A DNA stretch of 64,000 nt from the NCBI GenBank assembly GCA_025153445.1, contig JANZNS010000003.1, forward strand, positions 62,001 through 126,000. Direction: 5' to 3'. The notes under the pieces are model-generated. The model was not told the DNA's origin and made no database searches. It saw only the letters and a list, made by a program, of their open reading frames with translations. The DNA comes from Marinobacter sp. BGYM27. Lineage in GTDB: Bacteria > Pseudomonadota > Gammaproteobacteria > Pseudomonadales > Oleiphilaceae. Shown here one piece after another: positions 10,178 through 20,552 of the stretch (the first letter of the stretch is position 1; each line of letters starts with the position of its first letter). The translations under genes were made by a program, and so were the position numbers.

Positions 10178-10183
10178 TATAAT
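10178..10183 (+). promoter_or_regulatory. Candidate -10 box upstream of mgtE
   Basis: A consensus TATAAT lies about 78 nt before the mgtE start, in the 156-nt gap after npr. No good -35 is seen at 17 nt; TTCTCA with a long spacer is the nearest. The leader between this box and the ATG has no clear magnesium riboswitch. Confidence 0.35.
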
Positions 10184-10260
10184 AAATAAATTTCCGGAGC
10201 GGCTCTGCCCGATTCTCCAACCGCCGTCACGGCCTTACGGCCCGTAATCATGGGTGATTC

Positions 10261-11622
10261 ATGTCAGATGCACTCGAAAACAGCCAAGCCAGGCAGCGCC
10301 TCCGTTCGCTCGGAGAAGCGCTGGATAGCGGTGCCTTGCAGCAGGTCGCGCGCATCCTCAATGGTGGACTGAGCCCGAGTGACATTGCCCACCTGCTTGA
10401 ATCTTCGCCTCCACGCCAAAGGGCACTGCTGTGGAATCTGGTAGACAAAAGCCTTGAAGGTGAAGTTCTCCAGTACCTGAACGATGACATTCGAGGCTAC
10501 TTCCTGAGCAAGTTGAACGCCCAGGAACTGGCCACGATCATCGAAGATTTTGAATCAGACGATCTCGCTGACTTACTCCAGCAGCTACCGGATACGGTCA
10601 TCCAGGAAGTCCTCGACACAATGGACGACCAGGATCGGCAGCGGGTAGAGGAAGTACTGTCCTACCCGGAGGACACGGCCGGCGGCCTGATGAACACCGA
10701 CACCATCACGGTGCGGCCTGATCTCAGCATCGATGTTGTTCTGCGTTATCTTCGCAGACACCGATCCTTGCCGCCCATGACCGACAGCCTGATTGTCGTC
10801 AGTCGACGTGATGAATTTGTCGGCGTGCTGCCGATAACCAAGATGCTGGTCTCCAGCCCGAGCGCCACCGTCCGTGAAGTCATGGACACCGATATCGAAC
10901 CTATCCCGGTTTTGATGGCCGACACTCAGGTGGCAACCCTGTTCGAACGGTATGACCTGATATCAGCGCCAGTGGTTGGCGACAACGGCAAGCTGCTCGG
11001 CCGGATCACTATCGATGACGTGGTCGACGTTATCCGCGAGGATGCCGACCACTCGCTGATGAGCATGGCCGGTCTGGACGAAGATGAAGATACCTTTGCC
11101 CCAGTGATAAAGACCACCCGGCGGCGCGCCGTCTGGCTCGGCATCAATCTCATCACCGCCTTTATTGCCTCGTCGGTCATCGGCCTGTTTGAAGGCACTA
11201 TCGAAAAAGTGGTGGCCCTCGCCGTCTTGATGCCGATTGTGGCGAGCATGGGCGGCATCGCTGGCAGCCAGACATTGACGCTGGTTATTCGAGGCATGGC
11301 TGTCGGCCAGATCAGTGGCGCGAACGTGGCCTGGCTGCTCCACCGGGAATTTTGGGTTGGCGCGCTTAATGGCCTGCTCTGGGCCGTGGTCGTTTCGGTC
11401 GCCGCAACACTCTGGTTTGGTGACCCCATGATTGGCCTGGTCATCGCCGCTGCGCTGATCATTAACCTTATTGCAGCAGCGCTGGTTGGCACCATGCTGC
11501 CGCTGTTCCTGAAATCACGTAATATTGACCCAGCGCTTGCTGGTGGCGTCATCCTGACCACCGTTACCGACGTCGTCGGGTTTATGGCCTTCCTCGGCCT
11601 CGCAACGCTGCTATACGCTTAA
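10261..11622 (+). CDS. mgtE: MgtE, magnesium transporter
   Basis: Mg2+ channel of 453 aa. The order is cytoplasmic MgtE N domain (about 20-130, helical repeats such as ELATIIEDFESDDLADLLQQL), tandem CBS domains (about 135-255), then a membrane domain of about five helices (285-450) with the conserved GGIAGSQTLTLVIRG pore-region sequence. The cytoplasmic domains act as the Mg2+ sensor in characterised MgtE. darP follows after 18 nt. Confidence 0.95.
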   Translation: MSDALENSQARQRLRSLGEALDSGALQQVARILNGGLSPSDIAHLLESSPPRQRALLWNLVDKSLEGEVLQYLNDDIRGYFLSKLNAQELATIIEDFESDDLADLLQQLPDTVIQEVLDTMDDQDRQRVEEVLSYPEDTAGGLMNTDTITVRPDLSIDVVLRYLRRHRSLPPMTDSLIVVSRRDEFVGVLPITKMLVSSPSATVREVMDTDIEPIPVLMADTQVATLFERYDLISAPVVGDNGKLLGRITIDDVVDVIREDADHSLMSMAGLDEDEDTFAPVIKTTRRRAVWLGINLITAFIASSVIGLFEGTIEKVVALAVLMPIVASMGGIAGSQTLTLVIRGMAVGQISGANVAWLLHREFWVGALNGLLWAVVVSVAATLWFGDPMIGLVIAAALIINLIAAALVGTMLPLFLKSRNIDPALAGGVILTTVTDVVGFMAFLGLATLLYA

Positions 11623-11640
11623 GGAATCAGAGTAGACAGC

Positions 11641-12165
11641 ATGACTACAGACAGCAATGAACATGACAGCGATGAGCTGTACAAGAGTAAAAGTGAACTC
11701 AAACGGGAAATGCATGCTCTGCAGGATTTCGGTAAGCGGCTCATGGAACTGAAGCCGGAGCAGCTGGCGCCGTTGAAGATGAGCGACACCTTGCGTACGG
11801 CGATCGAAGAATCCCGCCGTATACGCCAGAACGAAGCCCGACGTCGACACCTCCAATATGTTGGCAAGGTTGTACGCCAGGAAAACGATCTCGATGAGCT
11901 CATGCGCTCTGTAGAAGCCTACGATTCAGGCAGCGCCGAACATACACGTCGCCAGCACCTTGCTGAGCGCTGGCGCGACCGCCTGATCAGCGAAGGCGAC
12001 TCGATTGTCGGCGAGTTTCTGACCTACTGCCCTTCTGCCGATATTCAGCACCTGCGCAACCTGTCACGCAATGCCAGAATGGACGTCAAAAAAGGCAAGA
12101 ACACCGGCCACAGCACCAAGCTGTTCCGTTATCTGCGCGAGTGTATAGACGAGCACGACGCCTGA
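11641..12165 (+). CDS. darP: DarP (YjgA), ribosome-associated protein, DUF615
   Basis: 174-aa protein of the DUF615 family, which acts late in 50S subunit assembly in E. coli. It is highly charged and helical, with the family's SKSELKREMHALQ at the start and the IQHLRNLSRNAR segment near the C-terminus. In Pseudomonas this gene lies between pmbA and tldD; neither is present here. It ends convergent with the nitrilase gene. Confidence 0.9.
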   Translation: MTTDSNEHDSDELYKSKSELKREMHALQDFGKRLMELKPEQLAPLKMSDTLRTAIEESRRIRQNEARRRHLQYVGKVVRQENDLDELMRSVEAYDSGSAEHTRRQHLAERWRDRLISEGDSIVGEFLTYCPSADIQHLRNLSRNARMDVKKGKNTGHSTKLFRYLRECIDEHDA

Positions 12166-12184
12166 CTCAGACGGACATCACTCC

Positions 12185-12212
12185 CACACCGCCGGTCAAA
12201 GCCGACGGTGTG
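12185..12212. terminator. Hairpin between convergent darP and nitrilase genes
   Basis: CACACCG (12185-12191) pairs with CGGTGTG (12206-12212), with a short inner CGG/CCG stem. It covers the last codons and stop of the nitrilase gene on the - strand and lies just after darP on the + strand. No long U-tract, so termination is plausible but not certain. Confidence 0.4.
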
Positions 12213-13029
12213 ACCATACCGGCATGCGTTCACGGGTATGGGCTATGCGCTCCTGATCCAGCTCAGCAACCGCTACCGTGGCACCTTCACTGACTTCGGC
12301 TACCATTGCCCCCCAGGCGTCGACAATCATCGAGTGTCCGTAAGTACGGCGCTTGGCGTCGTGCTCACCGCCTTGTCCGGCCGCGACCATCCAGACCTGA
12401 TTTTCAATTGCCCTGGCCCGGATCAACGGATGCCAATGCGCCAACCCGGTCTGGTAGGTGAACGCACTTGGCAAGGTTACCCACTCCGCGCCGCGCGCCC
12501 TCAGTGCCCGAAACAGTTCCGGGAACCGCAGGTCATAGCAAATCGCGAGGCCCAGCTTCCCCAAAGGCGTATCGACCGTGACCACGTCCTCACCAGGCTC
12601 GAAGGTATCGGACTCCCGATAGTTGCCTTGCGCATCATTTACTTGCGCATCAAACAGATGGATCTTGTCGTAGCGGGCAACTTCCTCCCCGGATTCGTTG
12701 TAAACAAGGCAGGCCGCTCGCACCCGATGATCCAGAACATCGCCGTTTGGGCGCGCAGCGATGGGTATAGAGCCCCCCACAATCCAGAGTTTCAGTCGTC
12801 TCGCCTCTTCCGCAAGAAAACGGCGAATCCGTCCTTCCGGCGTGCGCTCGCCCTGCCCTACAATGAGCATCTGGCTGGTATTCAAAACCGCGAAATTCTC
12901 CGGCAGCACCGCGACGACAGCACCTTTTTGACGGGCCGATTCCAATAGCTCGCGAGCTTTTTCCAGATTCACATCCAGGTCATACCCGCTCACCATTTGC
13001 AGCACTGCAACCTGTCTGGTCGTCATCAT
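12196..13029 (-). CDS. Carbon-nitrogen hydrolase (nitrilase family, Nit/YbeM-like)
   Basis: Amidase of the nitrilase superfamily, about 277 aa. The catalytic triad is visible: Glu44 in LPENF, Lys122 in YDKIHLFD and Cys164 in AICYDLRFP. It most resembles the Nit2/YbeM branch, which removes deaminated glutathione or omega-amide metabolites; the exact substrate is not determined by sequence. AGGAG lies 5 nt before the ATG at 13029 and 8 nt before the next ATG at 13026, so a GTG at 13035 is unlikely to be used. It follows yhdP on the same strand, as in Pseudomonas. Confidence 0.88.
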   Translation of the reverse strand: MMTTRQVAVLQMVSGYDLDVNLEKARELLESARQKGAVVAVLPENFAVLNTSQMLIVGQGERTPEGRIRRFLAEEARRLKLWIVGGSIPIAARPNGDVLDHRVRAACLVYNESGEEVARYDKIHLFDAQVNDAQGNYRESDTFEPGEDVVTVDTPLGKLGLAICYDLRFPELFRALRARGAEWVTLPSAFTYQTGLAHWHPLIRARAIENQVWMVAAGQGGEHDAKRRTYGHSMIVDAWGAMVAEVSEGATVAVAELDQERIAHTRERMPVWSHRRL

Positions 13030-13118
13030 CCACACTCCTGAATTAACGGAAAAGCTCGGTTGTTACTCGCCTTTGACCTTCAATATTCGCCGGCCCAATC
13101 CGGGTTCAGGTTCGAAAT

Positions 13119-16100
13119 TCAGTTGCCTGTATCGAACACATTCCGGAGATTAACTTCAGGCTGATCCCAGGTACCACCTACAGAATAAGTTGCACTGGTC
13201 AGTTTACTCAACGGATCGCCCAACACCTTGTCCAATACGAACAACGCACCGCCAATCGGTGCTGAGGCACCCATCAGGATAGCGGCTAGCGGCAGGTTCT
13301 GGGTCAACGGCAGTACCACGACCAGACGCATATCCAGACCTTCTGATGCCAGATCCGTGGTCCCCGTGAGTTTGAAAGCACCGGAGGGGCCCACTATCTG
13401 AAGCTCCGGATCCCATTTCAGAACGCCTGACTCCAGTAACGCCTTGCCTGAAATGGCATCAAATGCCACGCCGGCTTCGTATAGATCAGAGAAATCCAGC
13501 TTGAGCCGTCGCCAAAGTGTATCGGAATTCAGAATGCCAAAAACCCGGAATATCTGCGCCGTATTATTGCCTTCCAGGATGACGCCGTCGTCAATCCGAA
13601 AGCTGAGATCACCATTGGTATTGGTGGCGGCGGCATCACCCGGCGCTCCCAGCCACTGCAGATTGGCATCAACACGTGCCTTTTCACTTTTAAGCGGTAC
13701 AGAGCCATTCAGCCAGGGGCTAATGTCCGCCAGGTTCTCACCGGCGATTTCGCCTTTCACCTCTGTCGTTTCCAGACCACTGCGTATACCCCAGTTCAGG
13801 AAGCCTTTCACCACAAGCGTGCCGACACTGCCCTGAATATCCCGAATACTCAGGTTGTCATCACTGGGCCTGACCAGCAATGACCAGGCGCCGAAATCAC
13901 GCTGGTTGAGGGTAAGCGAATTGACGGATAAGTTAACGTCTGGCCAATCTCCAACGCCTCTCTCCTCGAAAATCACCACCGGCTCTTCAGCCGTATCCGC
14001 TTCCGTGGACGCCTGCTTTACCAGTGCTATCTTCTCGAGATTGACACTAATAGGCTTTCTGTCAGCTGGAAGACGTACCTGACCGGCCACATCGGGCCCC
14101 TGGAGATCAAGCGCCCACCCTTCCGTATCCGGAGTCGCGGTCAGAGAAACATCACTGAAGGACTGTCCCATGCCCATTACTTTGCCGAAGGTCAGCGCAA
14201 TCTTATGCAGCCACGTATAGTCGCCAGAAGCCAGGTCGCCCTTGACCTGTTCAGGGCTGTACTTCTCGATTGCCGCCTGCCACTGCTCCAGATCCAGCCT
14301 TTCTACAGGGCCTACAATATCCAGGCCTCGCGTTTCAGGTAACACGGTCGGATCCGCACCAAACTCGACTCTACCGCGATCAAACTGTTCGCCTTGCCAA
14401 CGCAGGCGATAAGCTAAACGATTACTCCAGCGGCCCGAGACCTCAATGGCGTCGTCGTCAGTCCACTTGAGAAGGGCATTCAGTGGCGCCTGCTCACCGA
14501 CCGACTTGCCTACAGGCATGGGCCAGTCAATCGCGACATTCGACAGCGACGACTCCACGGTGAATGAACGGGCGCTATCGGGCGTCACGTCGAGACGCGC
14601 ACTGTAATGCGCTCGTCCGCTGACACCCGGCAGGGAAGGAAGATCCAGCTCGGGAGGCAGGTTGGCCAAGTCAATACGGCCTTTCTGAATAATCCTCAGC
14701 GCCTCCGAATCCTTCAGGCGCGACAGGTTAATGTCTACTGATGAACCAAGAAAGCGTGCTTTGACCGGCTCGGCCCCAAAACCGGTAGCAGAAGTGTAAT
14801 CCACTTTGCCTTCGATCCCCGTCCAGGCCAATATCGAATCGTCATAGGCGACGCGGCCATCGCGCACACCAACGGACAAGTCGAGGTCCGTATCCACATT
14901 GTCGCCAAGAGTCAGCCCCAGATCGAGGTCAAGATGAAACTGACCCGCTATCGCCAACTTCTGCATTGCGCTTCCCGCAGACTCGCCAATTGGTGAGTGC
15001 GCAAGCCAGTACTGCAGACCTTCCTCATTGAAATCAGCTGCAGCCTTAATTTTCAGCGATACCGGGTCGGCATCACCATCGACGAATACCTCTGCATCCG
15101 ATAATGGCAAGGTGCCCACATCTGCCTTATCAAGCCTGATATGGGCCAAACCGTTGTGAACCACCACCACACCAGCCGCTCCTTCTACTTCAGGCCAGGC
15201 CTCATCATATTTCAAACGGGTATCATTGAATCTAAAGCGCATTGAGGTGGTAAAGCTGCCAGGGGGAGAACCTTCGTTCACCTGACCGTGTCCGTAAAAT
15301 ACCCCTTCTTCAACATTGGCCTGGGATACTGCGGTGCTGATCCAATTGTAGAATTCCCGGTTCACTTCTTTGGCGGGGATAAAATCCGCAACCATTCCAG
15401 CTGTACCATTGCGAGTCCCGACGCGAAGAGAGAGCGTGTCGTCACCCTGCTGGTTCAACTCCAGTTCAAAGGCACCTTCGAGCGACGTCTTTTCCTGATA
15501 GGTCATTGCTATGTCGTCGGCCCAAACCCGCGTTTGCTGCCCATCCATTTGCCAGTTGACCTGAGTGCGCACAGTATCCAGCGTCCATCCCTCAAGGTAT
15601 AACTCGGGAAAATCCAGTGTCATATTCCGGGTATCAACACTGACCTGCCCACCAGACTGATCAAGCGTCAGGGTGCCGTTTACACTCGATGCAGCCGGCG
15701 CGCCGTCATAGGCCGCAACAGACACATCGCTCAGGGTTCCGGACAAGTGGTACTGCCCAAATTCAGAATCACTATCCAGAGTGACAGCCGCAAGCGTCCC
15801 GGCCGGCCGGTAATTACCCAGCGCCTGCCTGACCGCATCCACCGGCGCCATGGCCGCGGCCATATCGGATAAAACGCCAAGTGGCAGGGCTTCAACCTTT
15901 ACCATCCAATCGTCATTGCGGATGACTTGCAGATCCAGCGGGGCAACATGCCGACCGGTCCAACGCCAGGTCAGGTCTTCAATATCCAACTGCCAGCGGT
16001 CCCCCTCTTGCCGGCGCCAGCCTACCCGGGCGCTGACCGACTCCAGCGGGGCCTGTGTTTGATTCTGGGCTCTGATCTGCAAATGCGGTATCAACACTTT

Positions 16101-16994
16101 GGCATTAACGGCTTCCAGCTCTCCCTCACTGAAGTGGAGCCACGCCTCCCCGCCCACATCGAACCCCATGATGGCCATTTCGCGCCAGTTATAGCGCTGT
16201 ATCAGCGAATCAAACAAGCGTCCGGAATCAACGCTGACGTAGAGTCGGCCGTCAAAGTCACCGCGGAAAAAATGAGCACCCTCGAGGTAAAAACGGGCCA
16301 ATTGTGTGGTCGCACCAGGCTGCATTGCCCGACCGTAAGCGCTGAATGTACCGCCAATGTAATGCAGATTCACTTGTGGAATGAAGAACGTCTGGGGCTC
16401 CTGACCTGGCACGTTCAGGCCCAGACGCACTTGGTTCAGACGGATCGACGGGTCAGAAAGAATATCACCAAGGAGATTGATCCATTGCCGGGGCCCGCCT
16501 GAACTCGACTCACCGTCCAGCAATGAAGCGCGGGCTAATGGGATACCATCAATGGAAATCGCGCCGGAGGGAAGCTGTTCAATTGCGATATCAAGGCTGC
16601 TGGCCGTCAAATCACCAAAGACAAGTCGACCACGAAGCAGCGAAATCAGGCTATCCAGTCGCACGTGGACGTCGCCGACGCGGGCCACCACACGCTCATT
16701 CTGGACAGGATCATGAACTTCCAGATCCCTTAGCCGAAGCACGGGGTCCAGTATTTGCCATTGCCCCTCAAGGGAGCCGATAGTCACCGGCTGCCCCAGG
16801 CGCTCGGAAAGCAGCGCTTCTACATCACTGCGGTAGTCGTCCACCGAGCCTAGCAACTGGCGACCGATACCGACGTATAGCGCCAGCACCACGAGTATGA
16901 CCATCACCAGCAGCCAAACCGTATTGGCCACCAGGAGCAGCCCGCGGGTGAGCAGCGAATGCCGACTTTCCTGTGTCTGAGGTGTTGATCCCAT
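13119..16994 (-). CDS. yhdP: YhdP, AsmA-like envelope phospholipid transport protein
   Basis: Very large protein of 1291 aa with one N-terminal membrane helix (about 15-42) and a long periplasmic beta-rich body. YhdP, TamB and YdbH are the AsmA-like bridge proteins implicated in moving phospholipids to the outer membrane. Family marks include the GRQLLGSVDDYRSDVEALLSE-type segment after the helix and the C-terminal AsmA-like region with VVLPLTQNLPLAA near residue 1235. It lies 68 nt downstream of rng, the same neighbourhood as in Pseudomonas and E. coli. Confidence 0.93.
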   Translation of the reverse strand: MGSTPQTQESRHSLLTRGLLLVANTVWLLVMVILVVLALYVGIGRQLLGSVDDYRSDVEALLSERLGQPVTIGSLEGQWQILDPVLRLRDLEVHDPVQNERVVARVGDVHVRLDSLISLLRGRLVFGDLTASSLDIAIEQLPSGAISIDGIPLARASLLDGESSSGGPRQWINLLGDILSDPSIRLNQVRLGLNVPGQEPQTFFIPQVNLHYIGGTFSAYGRAMQPGATTQLARFYLEGAHFFRGDFDGRLYVSVDSGRLFDSLIQRYNWREMAIMGFDVGGEAWLHFSEGELEAVNAKVLIPHLQIRAQNQTQAPLESVSARVGWRRQEGDRWQLDIEDLTWRWTGRHVAPLDLQVIRNDDWMVKVEALPLGVLSDMAAAMAPVDAVRQALGNYRPAGTLAAVTLDSDSEFGQYHLSGTLSDVSVAAYDGAPAASSVNGTLTLDQSGGQVSVDTRNMTLDFPELYLEGWTLDTVRTQVNWQMDGQQTRVWADDIAMTYQEKTSLEGAFELELNQQGDDTLSLRVGTRNGTAGMVADFIPAKEVNREFYNWISTAVSQANVEEGVFYGHGQVNEGSPPGSFTTSMRFRFNDTRLKYDEAWPEVEGAAGVVVVHNGLAHIRLDKADVGTLPLSDAEVFVDGDADPVSLKIKAAADFNEEGLQYWLAHSPIGESAGSAMQKLAIAGQFHLDLDLGLTLGDNVDTDLDLSVGVRDGRVAYDDSILAWTGIEGKVDYTSATGFGAEPVKARFLGSSVDINLSRLKDSEALRIIQKGRIDLANLPPELDLPSLPGVSGRAHYSARLDVTPDSARSFTVESSLSNVAIDWPMPVGKSVGEQAPLNALLKWTDDDAIEVSGRWSNRLAYRLRWQGEQFDRGRVEFGADPTVLPETRGLDIVGPVERLDLEQWQAAIEKYSPEQVKGDLASGDYTWLHKIALTFGKVMGMGQSFSDVSLTATPDTEGWALDLQGPDVAGQVRLPADRKPISVNLEKIALVKQASTEADTAEEPVVIFEERGVGDWPDVNLSVNSLTLNQRDFGAWSLLVRPSDDNLSIRDIQGSVGTLVVKGFLNWGIRSGLETTEVKGEIAGENLADISPWLNGSVPLKSEKARVDANLQWLGAPGDAAATNTNGDLSFRIDDGVILEGNNTAQIFRVFGILNSDTLWRRLKLDFSDLYEAGVAFDAISGKALLESGVLKWDPELQIVGPSGAFKLTGTTDLASEGLDMRLVVVLPLTQNLPLAAILMGASAPIGGALFVLDKVLGDPLSKLTSATYSVGGTWDQPEVNLRNVFDTGN

Positions 16995-17062
16995 GAATAA
17001 GCTCGATCGCCGGCGGCGTTACCTGCCCTCAGCAAGCCAGTGAAAGCGTGCCGTCAGATGCC

Positions 17063-18544
17063 TCACAGCAACACCACATCATACTGTTCCTGACTGTAAA
17101 ACGGCTCGACCTGGAACTTGATGGACTTACCGATAAAGGTTTCCAGATCAGCGACGTTATCGGATTCTTCATCCAGCAACCGGTCAACGACTGACTGGGA
17201 TGCCATCACCAGATAGCTTTCCGCTTCGTAAGCCCGGTTTACCCTCAGAATTTCCCGGAAAATTTCAAAGCACACCGTTTCACTGGTTTTCAGGAAGCCT
17301 CGGCCGTCACAGATCGGGCAGGGTTCACACAATACCTGCCCCAGGCTCTCGGTCGTCCGCTTGCGGGTCATTTCAACCAGCCCGAGCTCTGACACACCGG
17401 TGATTTTGGTTTTAGCGTGATCCCGCTCGAGCATCTTTTCCAGCATTCTGTGGACCTGACGCTGGTGCTCAAGATCTTCCATGTCGATGAAATCAATAAT
17501 AATGATGCCGCCAAGATTGCGCAGCCTCAACTGACGACTGATCGCTCTTGCCGCTTCCAGGTTCGTCTTGAAGATCGTCTCTTCAAGATTACGGTGCCCT
17601 ACAAAGGCCCCGGTATTGATATCGATCGTCGTCATGGCTTCGGTTTGGTCGATAATGACATAACCGCCAGATTTGAGCTGCACTTTGCGACTCAGTGCCT
17701 TCTGGATTTCATCTTCGACGCTATATAGATCAAAAATCGGGCGTTCGCCGGGATAGTATTCAACCTTGTCCGCAAACTCGGTGACAAACTCCTCTACGAA
17801 CGCGATCACCCGCTGATGACTCTCACGGGAATCAATTCTGACTTTTTCGGTCTGGGGGCGAATGAGATCGCGGATAGTGCGAATAAACAACGGCAGGTCC
17901 TGGTAGATCACCGAGGGTACTGACCCGGTCGAGGTGCGATCCACCACAGACTGATACAGGCGGTGCAGATATTTCATATCGCCCAGCAAGTCAGCTTCTG
18001 CCGCACCCTCTGCAGCGGTCCGGATGATGTAACCTCCGGACATCTCGCCAAAAGCCTCCGCGCCCTGCTCGACAAGCGACTTCAGCCTCGCACGCTCTGC
18101 GTCGTCCTCGATACGCTGGGAAATGCCGACGTGCTTCACTTCAGGCATGAAAACCAGGTAGCGCGAAGGTATCGACAGCTGCGTGGTCAACCGGGCACCT
18201 TTGGTGCCAATAGGATCTTTAGTAACCTGTACAACCAGCGACTGGCCTTCGCGTAGCAAGGTACGGATATCGGGCACTGATCGGGAGGCGTCTGCAGATG
18301 AATCATCGCCATTACTGACCGGCATCACATCAGATGCGTGAATGAACGCCGCCCGTTCCAGTCCGATATCGACGAACGCGGCTTCCATTCCCGGTAATAC
18401 CCTTACCACTTTACCCTTGTAGATATTGCCAACAATGCCTTTACGACTGGCTCGCTCGATATAGGCTTCCTGCAGCATCCCGTTTTCAACCAGGGCCACA
18501 CGCGTCTCAACCGGCGTCACATTGATCAGGATCTCTTCGCTCAT
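17063..18544 (-). CDS. rng: RNase G
   Basis: Endoribonuclease of the RNase E/G family that matures the 5' end of 16S rRNA and degrades some mRNAs. From the ATG at 18544 the product is 493 aa and begins [20 protein letters not shown], as family members do. An S1-like domain (about 38-125, with [20 protein letters not shown]) is followed by the catalytic region with TTIDINTG and IIIDFIDM and the cysteine-rich [11 protein letters not shown] link. No RNase E-type C-terminal scaffold. Its start overlaps the maf stop by 4 nt. A 17-residue upstream extension is rejected. Confidence 0.96.
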   Translation of the reverse strand: MSEEILINVTPVETRVALVENGMLQEAYIERASRKGIVGNIYKGKVVRVLPGMEAAFVDIGLERAAFIHASDVMPVSNGDDSSADASRSVPDIRTLLREGQSLVVQVTKDPIGTKGARLTTQLSIPSRYLVFMPEVKHVGISQRIEDDAERARLKSLVEQGAEAFGEMSGGYIIRTAAEGAAEADLLGDMKYLHRLYQSVVDRTSTGSVPSVIYQDLPLFIRTIRDLIRPQTEKVRIDSRESHQRVIAFVEEFVTEFADKVEYYPGERPIFDLYSVEDEIQKALSRKVQLKSGGYVIIDQTEAMTTIDINTGAFVGHRNLEETIFKTNLEAARAISRQLRLRNLGGIIIIDFIDMEDLEHQRQVHRMLEKMLERDHAKTKITGVSELGLVEMTRKRTTESLGQVLCEPCPICDGRGFLKTSETVCFEIFREILRVNRAYEAESYLVMASQSVVDRLLDEESDNVADLETFIGKSIKFQVEPFYSQEQYDVVLL

Positions 18545-19164
18545 ACCGACGTCCCCGTCTCTGCATTTAACGCCGTTGGCTTCCAGTAATGCCATACCGG
18601 CTGGCCCGCTTCTTCAAATAGTTCTGCTGTTTCCTGCAACGGAAGACCAACCACGGCGCTATAGCTTCCCCACAGACCATCAACAAATACACCGCCTCTG
18701 CCCTGGATGCCGTAACCGCCGGCTTTGTCCAGAGGCTCCCCAGTCTGCCAGTAGGCCGCTATCTCAGCGGGTGTTATTTCGCGAAAGCGCACCTCGGTGA
18801 CGACTACCCGGGCGTAACAGCCGTGGACACCGGCCAGGGCGACCGCTGTCATTACCCGGTGGGTGTGGCCCGATAAGCGCGCCAACATCGCGCTGGCATC
18901 GGCTTCGGTTACGGGCTTGCCCATAATCTCGTCATCGAGCACCACCGTGGTATCAGAACCGATGACCAGGCTGTCAGAGTCTGTTGCCAGCGCCAGGCCG
19001 GCTTCCGCTTTCTGGCGCGCAAGCCGCTCAACATAATGGTCTGCGCGCTCGTCCTGCAGAGGGGTTTCGTCAATATTGACCGGCAACACCGAGAACGAGA
19101 GCCCGATTTGCTCCAGTAACTCCCGGCGGCGCGGGGAGGCGGATGCGAGTACAACGGGTCGCAT
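18541..19164 (-). CDS. maf: Maf/YhdE nucleotide pyrophosphatase (dTTP/UTP type)
   Basis: House-cleaning nucleoside triphosphate pyrophosphatase, 207 aa. Motifs: SASPRR at 8-13, GSDTTV with the catalytic Asp71, Lys83 in MGKPV, and GYGIQGRG further on. The presence of SASPRR and GYGIQG favours the YhdE (dTTP/UTP) subgroup. It lies between mreD and rng, the conserved order, with a 4-nt overlap with rng. Confidence 0.93.
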   Translation of the reverse strand: MRPVVLASASPRRRELLEQIGLSFSVLPVNIDETPLQDERADHYVERLARQKAEAGLALATDSDSLVIGSDTTVVLDDEIMGKPVTEADASAMLARLSGHTHRVMTAVALAGVHGCYARVVVTEVRFREITPAEIAAYWQTGEPLDKAGGYGIQGRGGVFVDGLWGSYSAVVGLPLQETAELFEEAGQPVWHYWKPTALNAETGTSV

Positions 19165-19191
19165 AATATTATTGTCCTGTTATCACGTCGG

Positions 19192-19662
19192 TTAGCGATT
19201 TAGTCGATCAAGAATGCCACAGACAAATGGCCAGACCAGAGCACTGGTGACGGCGGGAAAAAGATAAGTGAAGCCAGGGTCATCTGCCCCCAGCACCTGA
19301 TTAACGAAATGCACAAACATCTGATTAATACTCAGCAGCAAGAACACCATCATGCATTGCTGAGGTAAGGGAAACATCCGAAGACGCTGGTGGGTTGTGA
19401 GCACGAGAAAGGCAACCAGGCTCATTGCAAACGCGTTTATACCCATCGGGCCTGATTCAAGCACGTCCAGGAACAAACCAAGACACCATGCGACCAGCAC
19501 CCCAAAACGGTTGGGCGCGCGGAAGGTCCAGTAGAACACAATCAGGCCAAGCCACTCAGGCCTCAGGATCAACCAGTCGACGGGAAAGAGGGAAATACTC
19601 AGAACCAGCGCAAGCAGTGTACTGACGAAAAACACAGGGTAACTGATCACAGCAAGACTCAT
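19192..19662 (-). CDS. mreD: MreD, rod-shape determining membrane protein
   Basis: Integral membrane protein of 156 aa with about five hydrophobic helices, part of the elongasome with MreC, RodA and PBP2. The family sequence GINAFAMSLVAFLV and the following basic RLRMFPLPQQ loop are visible. Its ATG overlaps the mreC stop codon by 4 nt, so production should follow that of MreC. Confidence 0.92.
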   Translation of the reverse strand: MSLAVISYPVFFVSTLLALVLSISLFPVDWLILRPEWLGLIVFYWTFRAPNRFGVLVAWCLGLFLDVLESGPMGINAFAMSLVAFLVLTTHQRLRMFPLPQQCMMVFLLLSINQMFVHFVNQVLGADDPGFTYLFPAVTSALVWPFVCGILDRLNR

Positions 19663-20552
19663 TGAACTCCCCCTGACTGCGTTTCGTCGCCATCTGGCAT
19701 GCTGTCTTCCTGGCTATCATCCGACCGAAAGCCCTTGTGCTGGAAGACCACCAGCACCAGCTCGCTTCGATTGAGTTTTGCCGAAGGCTTCGCCTGTATT
19801 TCAGCGAACGGCTCACCCGGCTCGCTGCGAATAAGCGTCACCTGCGCCACCGGATAGCCTTTCGGGAAGCGCCCACCGAGCCCCGAACTCACGAGGGTGT
19901 CGCCTTCTCTGATATCGGCTGTATCAGGCACGTGAACCAACTCCAAACGGTCAACACTACCGGTACCTAACAGGATCGCCCGCACGCCACTGCGCAATAC
20001 TTCCACAGGCACTGCGTGGCTGCTATCCGAGACCAGCAATACACGGGAATTGAAACGATTTGTCTGAATCACCTGCCCCATTAAGCCGTTAGCGTCGAGA
20101 ATGGCCTGGCCTTCCGTAACCCCGTCCCGCGTTCCCTTGTTGATGATCACCTCGTGGGAGAACGGGTCAGGCGAAACTCCGATGATATCGGCCACCACCA
20201 CCGTTTCATCCAACTGTTCCGAGGCGCTTTTCAGGCTTCTCAGCTCAATATTGTCGGCTGCAAGGGACGCGTACTTGATCGACCGACGCTCCAGAATCAG
20301 CAACTTGGCCTTCAATGATTCGTTCTCTTCGACCAGCTCATCACGGCTGGTAAACACCTCATCGTTCCAGCGCGAGAGACTGTCCGGCACGTGCCCCAGC
20401 CACACCACGGGCGTCAACGCAGTGCCAATCCAGCTGCGCATGTCATCCACACGATGAAAGCGGGCATCGAGAATAATCAGGGCAAGGGAAAGCACAGCCG
20501 CCAGAAACAGCCTGAAGCTGGGGATCGGCCCCCTGACAAAGATGGTCTTAAT
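19659..20552 (-). CDS. mreC: MreC, rod-shape determining protein (probable AUU start)
   Basis: Bitopic inner-membrane protein linking MreB to the periplasmic cell-wall synthases. A canonical start occurs only at GTG 20495, but the frame upstream to a TGA at 20558-20556 encodes KTIFVRGPIPSFRLFLAA, which matches the conserved N-terminus of MreC (E. coli begins MKPIFSRGPS) and completes the membrane helix. The codon at the initiator position is ATT (20552-20550), preceded by GGGGAG with about 9 nt spacing. I therefore place the start at ATT, giving 297 aa. The coiled coil (about 70-105) and beta-rich domain follow. The alternative is 278 aa from GTG 20495, with half the helix missing. Confidence 0.85.
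   Translation of the reverse strand: MKTIFVRGPIPSFRLFLAAVLSLALIILDARFHRVDDMRSWIGTALTPVVWLGHVPDSLSRWNDEVFTSRDELVEENESLKAKLLILERRSIKYASLAADNIELRSLKSASEQLDETVVVADIIGVSPDPFSHEVIINKGTRDGVTEGQAILDANGLMGQVIQTNRFNSRVLLVSDSSHAVPVEVLRSGVRAILLGTGSVDRLELVHVPDTADIREGDTLVSSGLGGRFPKGYPVAQVTLIRSEPGEPFAEIQAKPSAKLNRSELVLVVFQHKGFRSDDSQEDSMPDGDETQSGGVQ

Noticed and set aside
10105-10260. Possible magnesium riboswitch before mgtE
   Set aside because: Only a short GGCC/GGCC hairpin is visible; the leader is too short and lacks recognisable M-box features.
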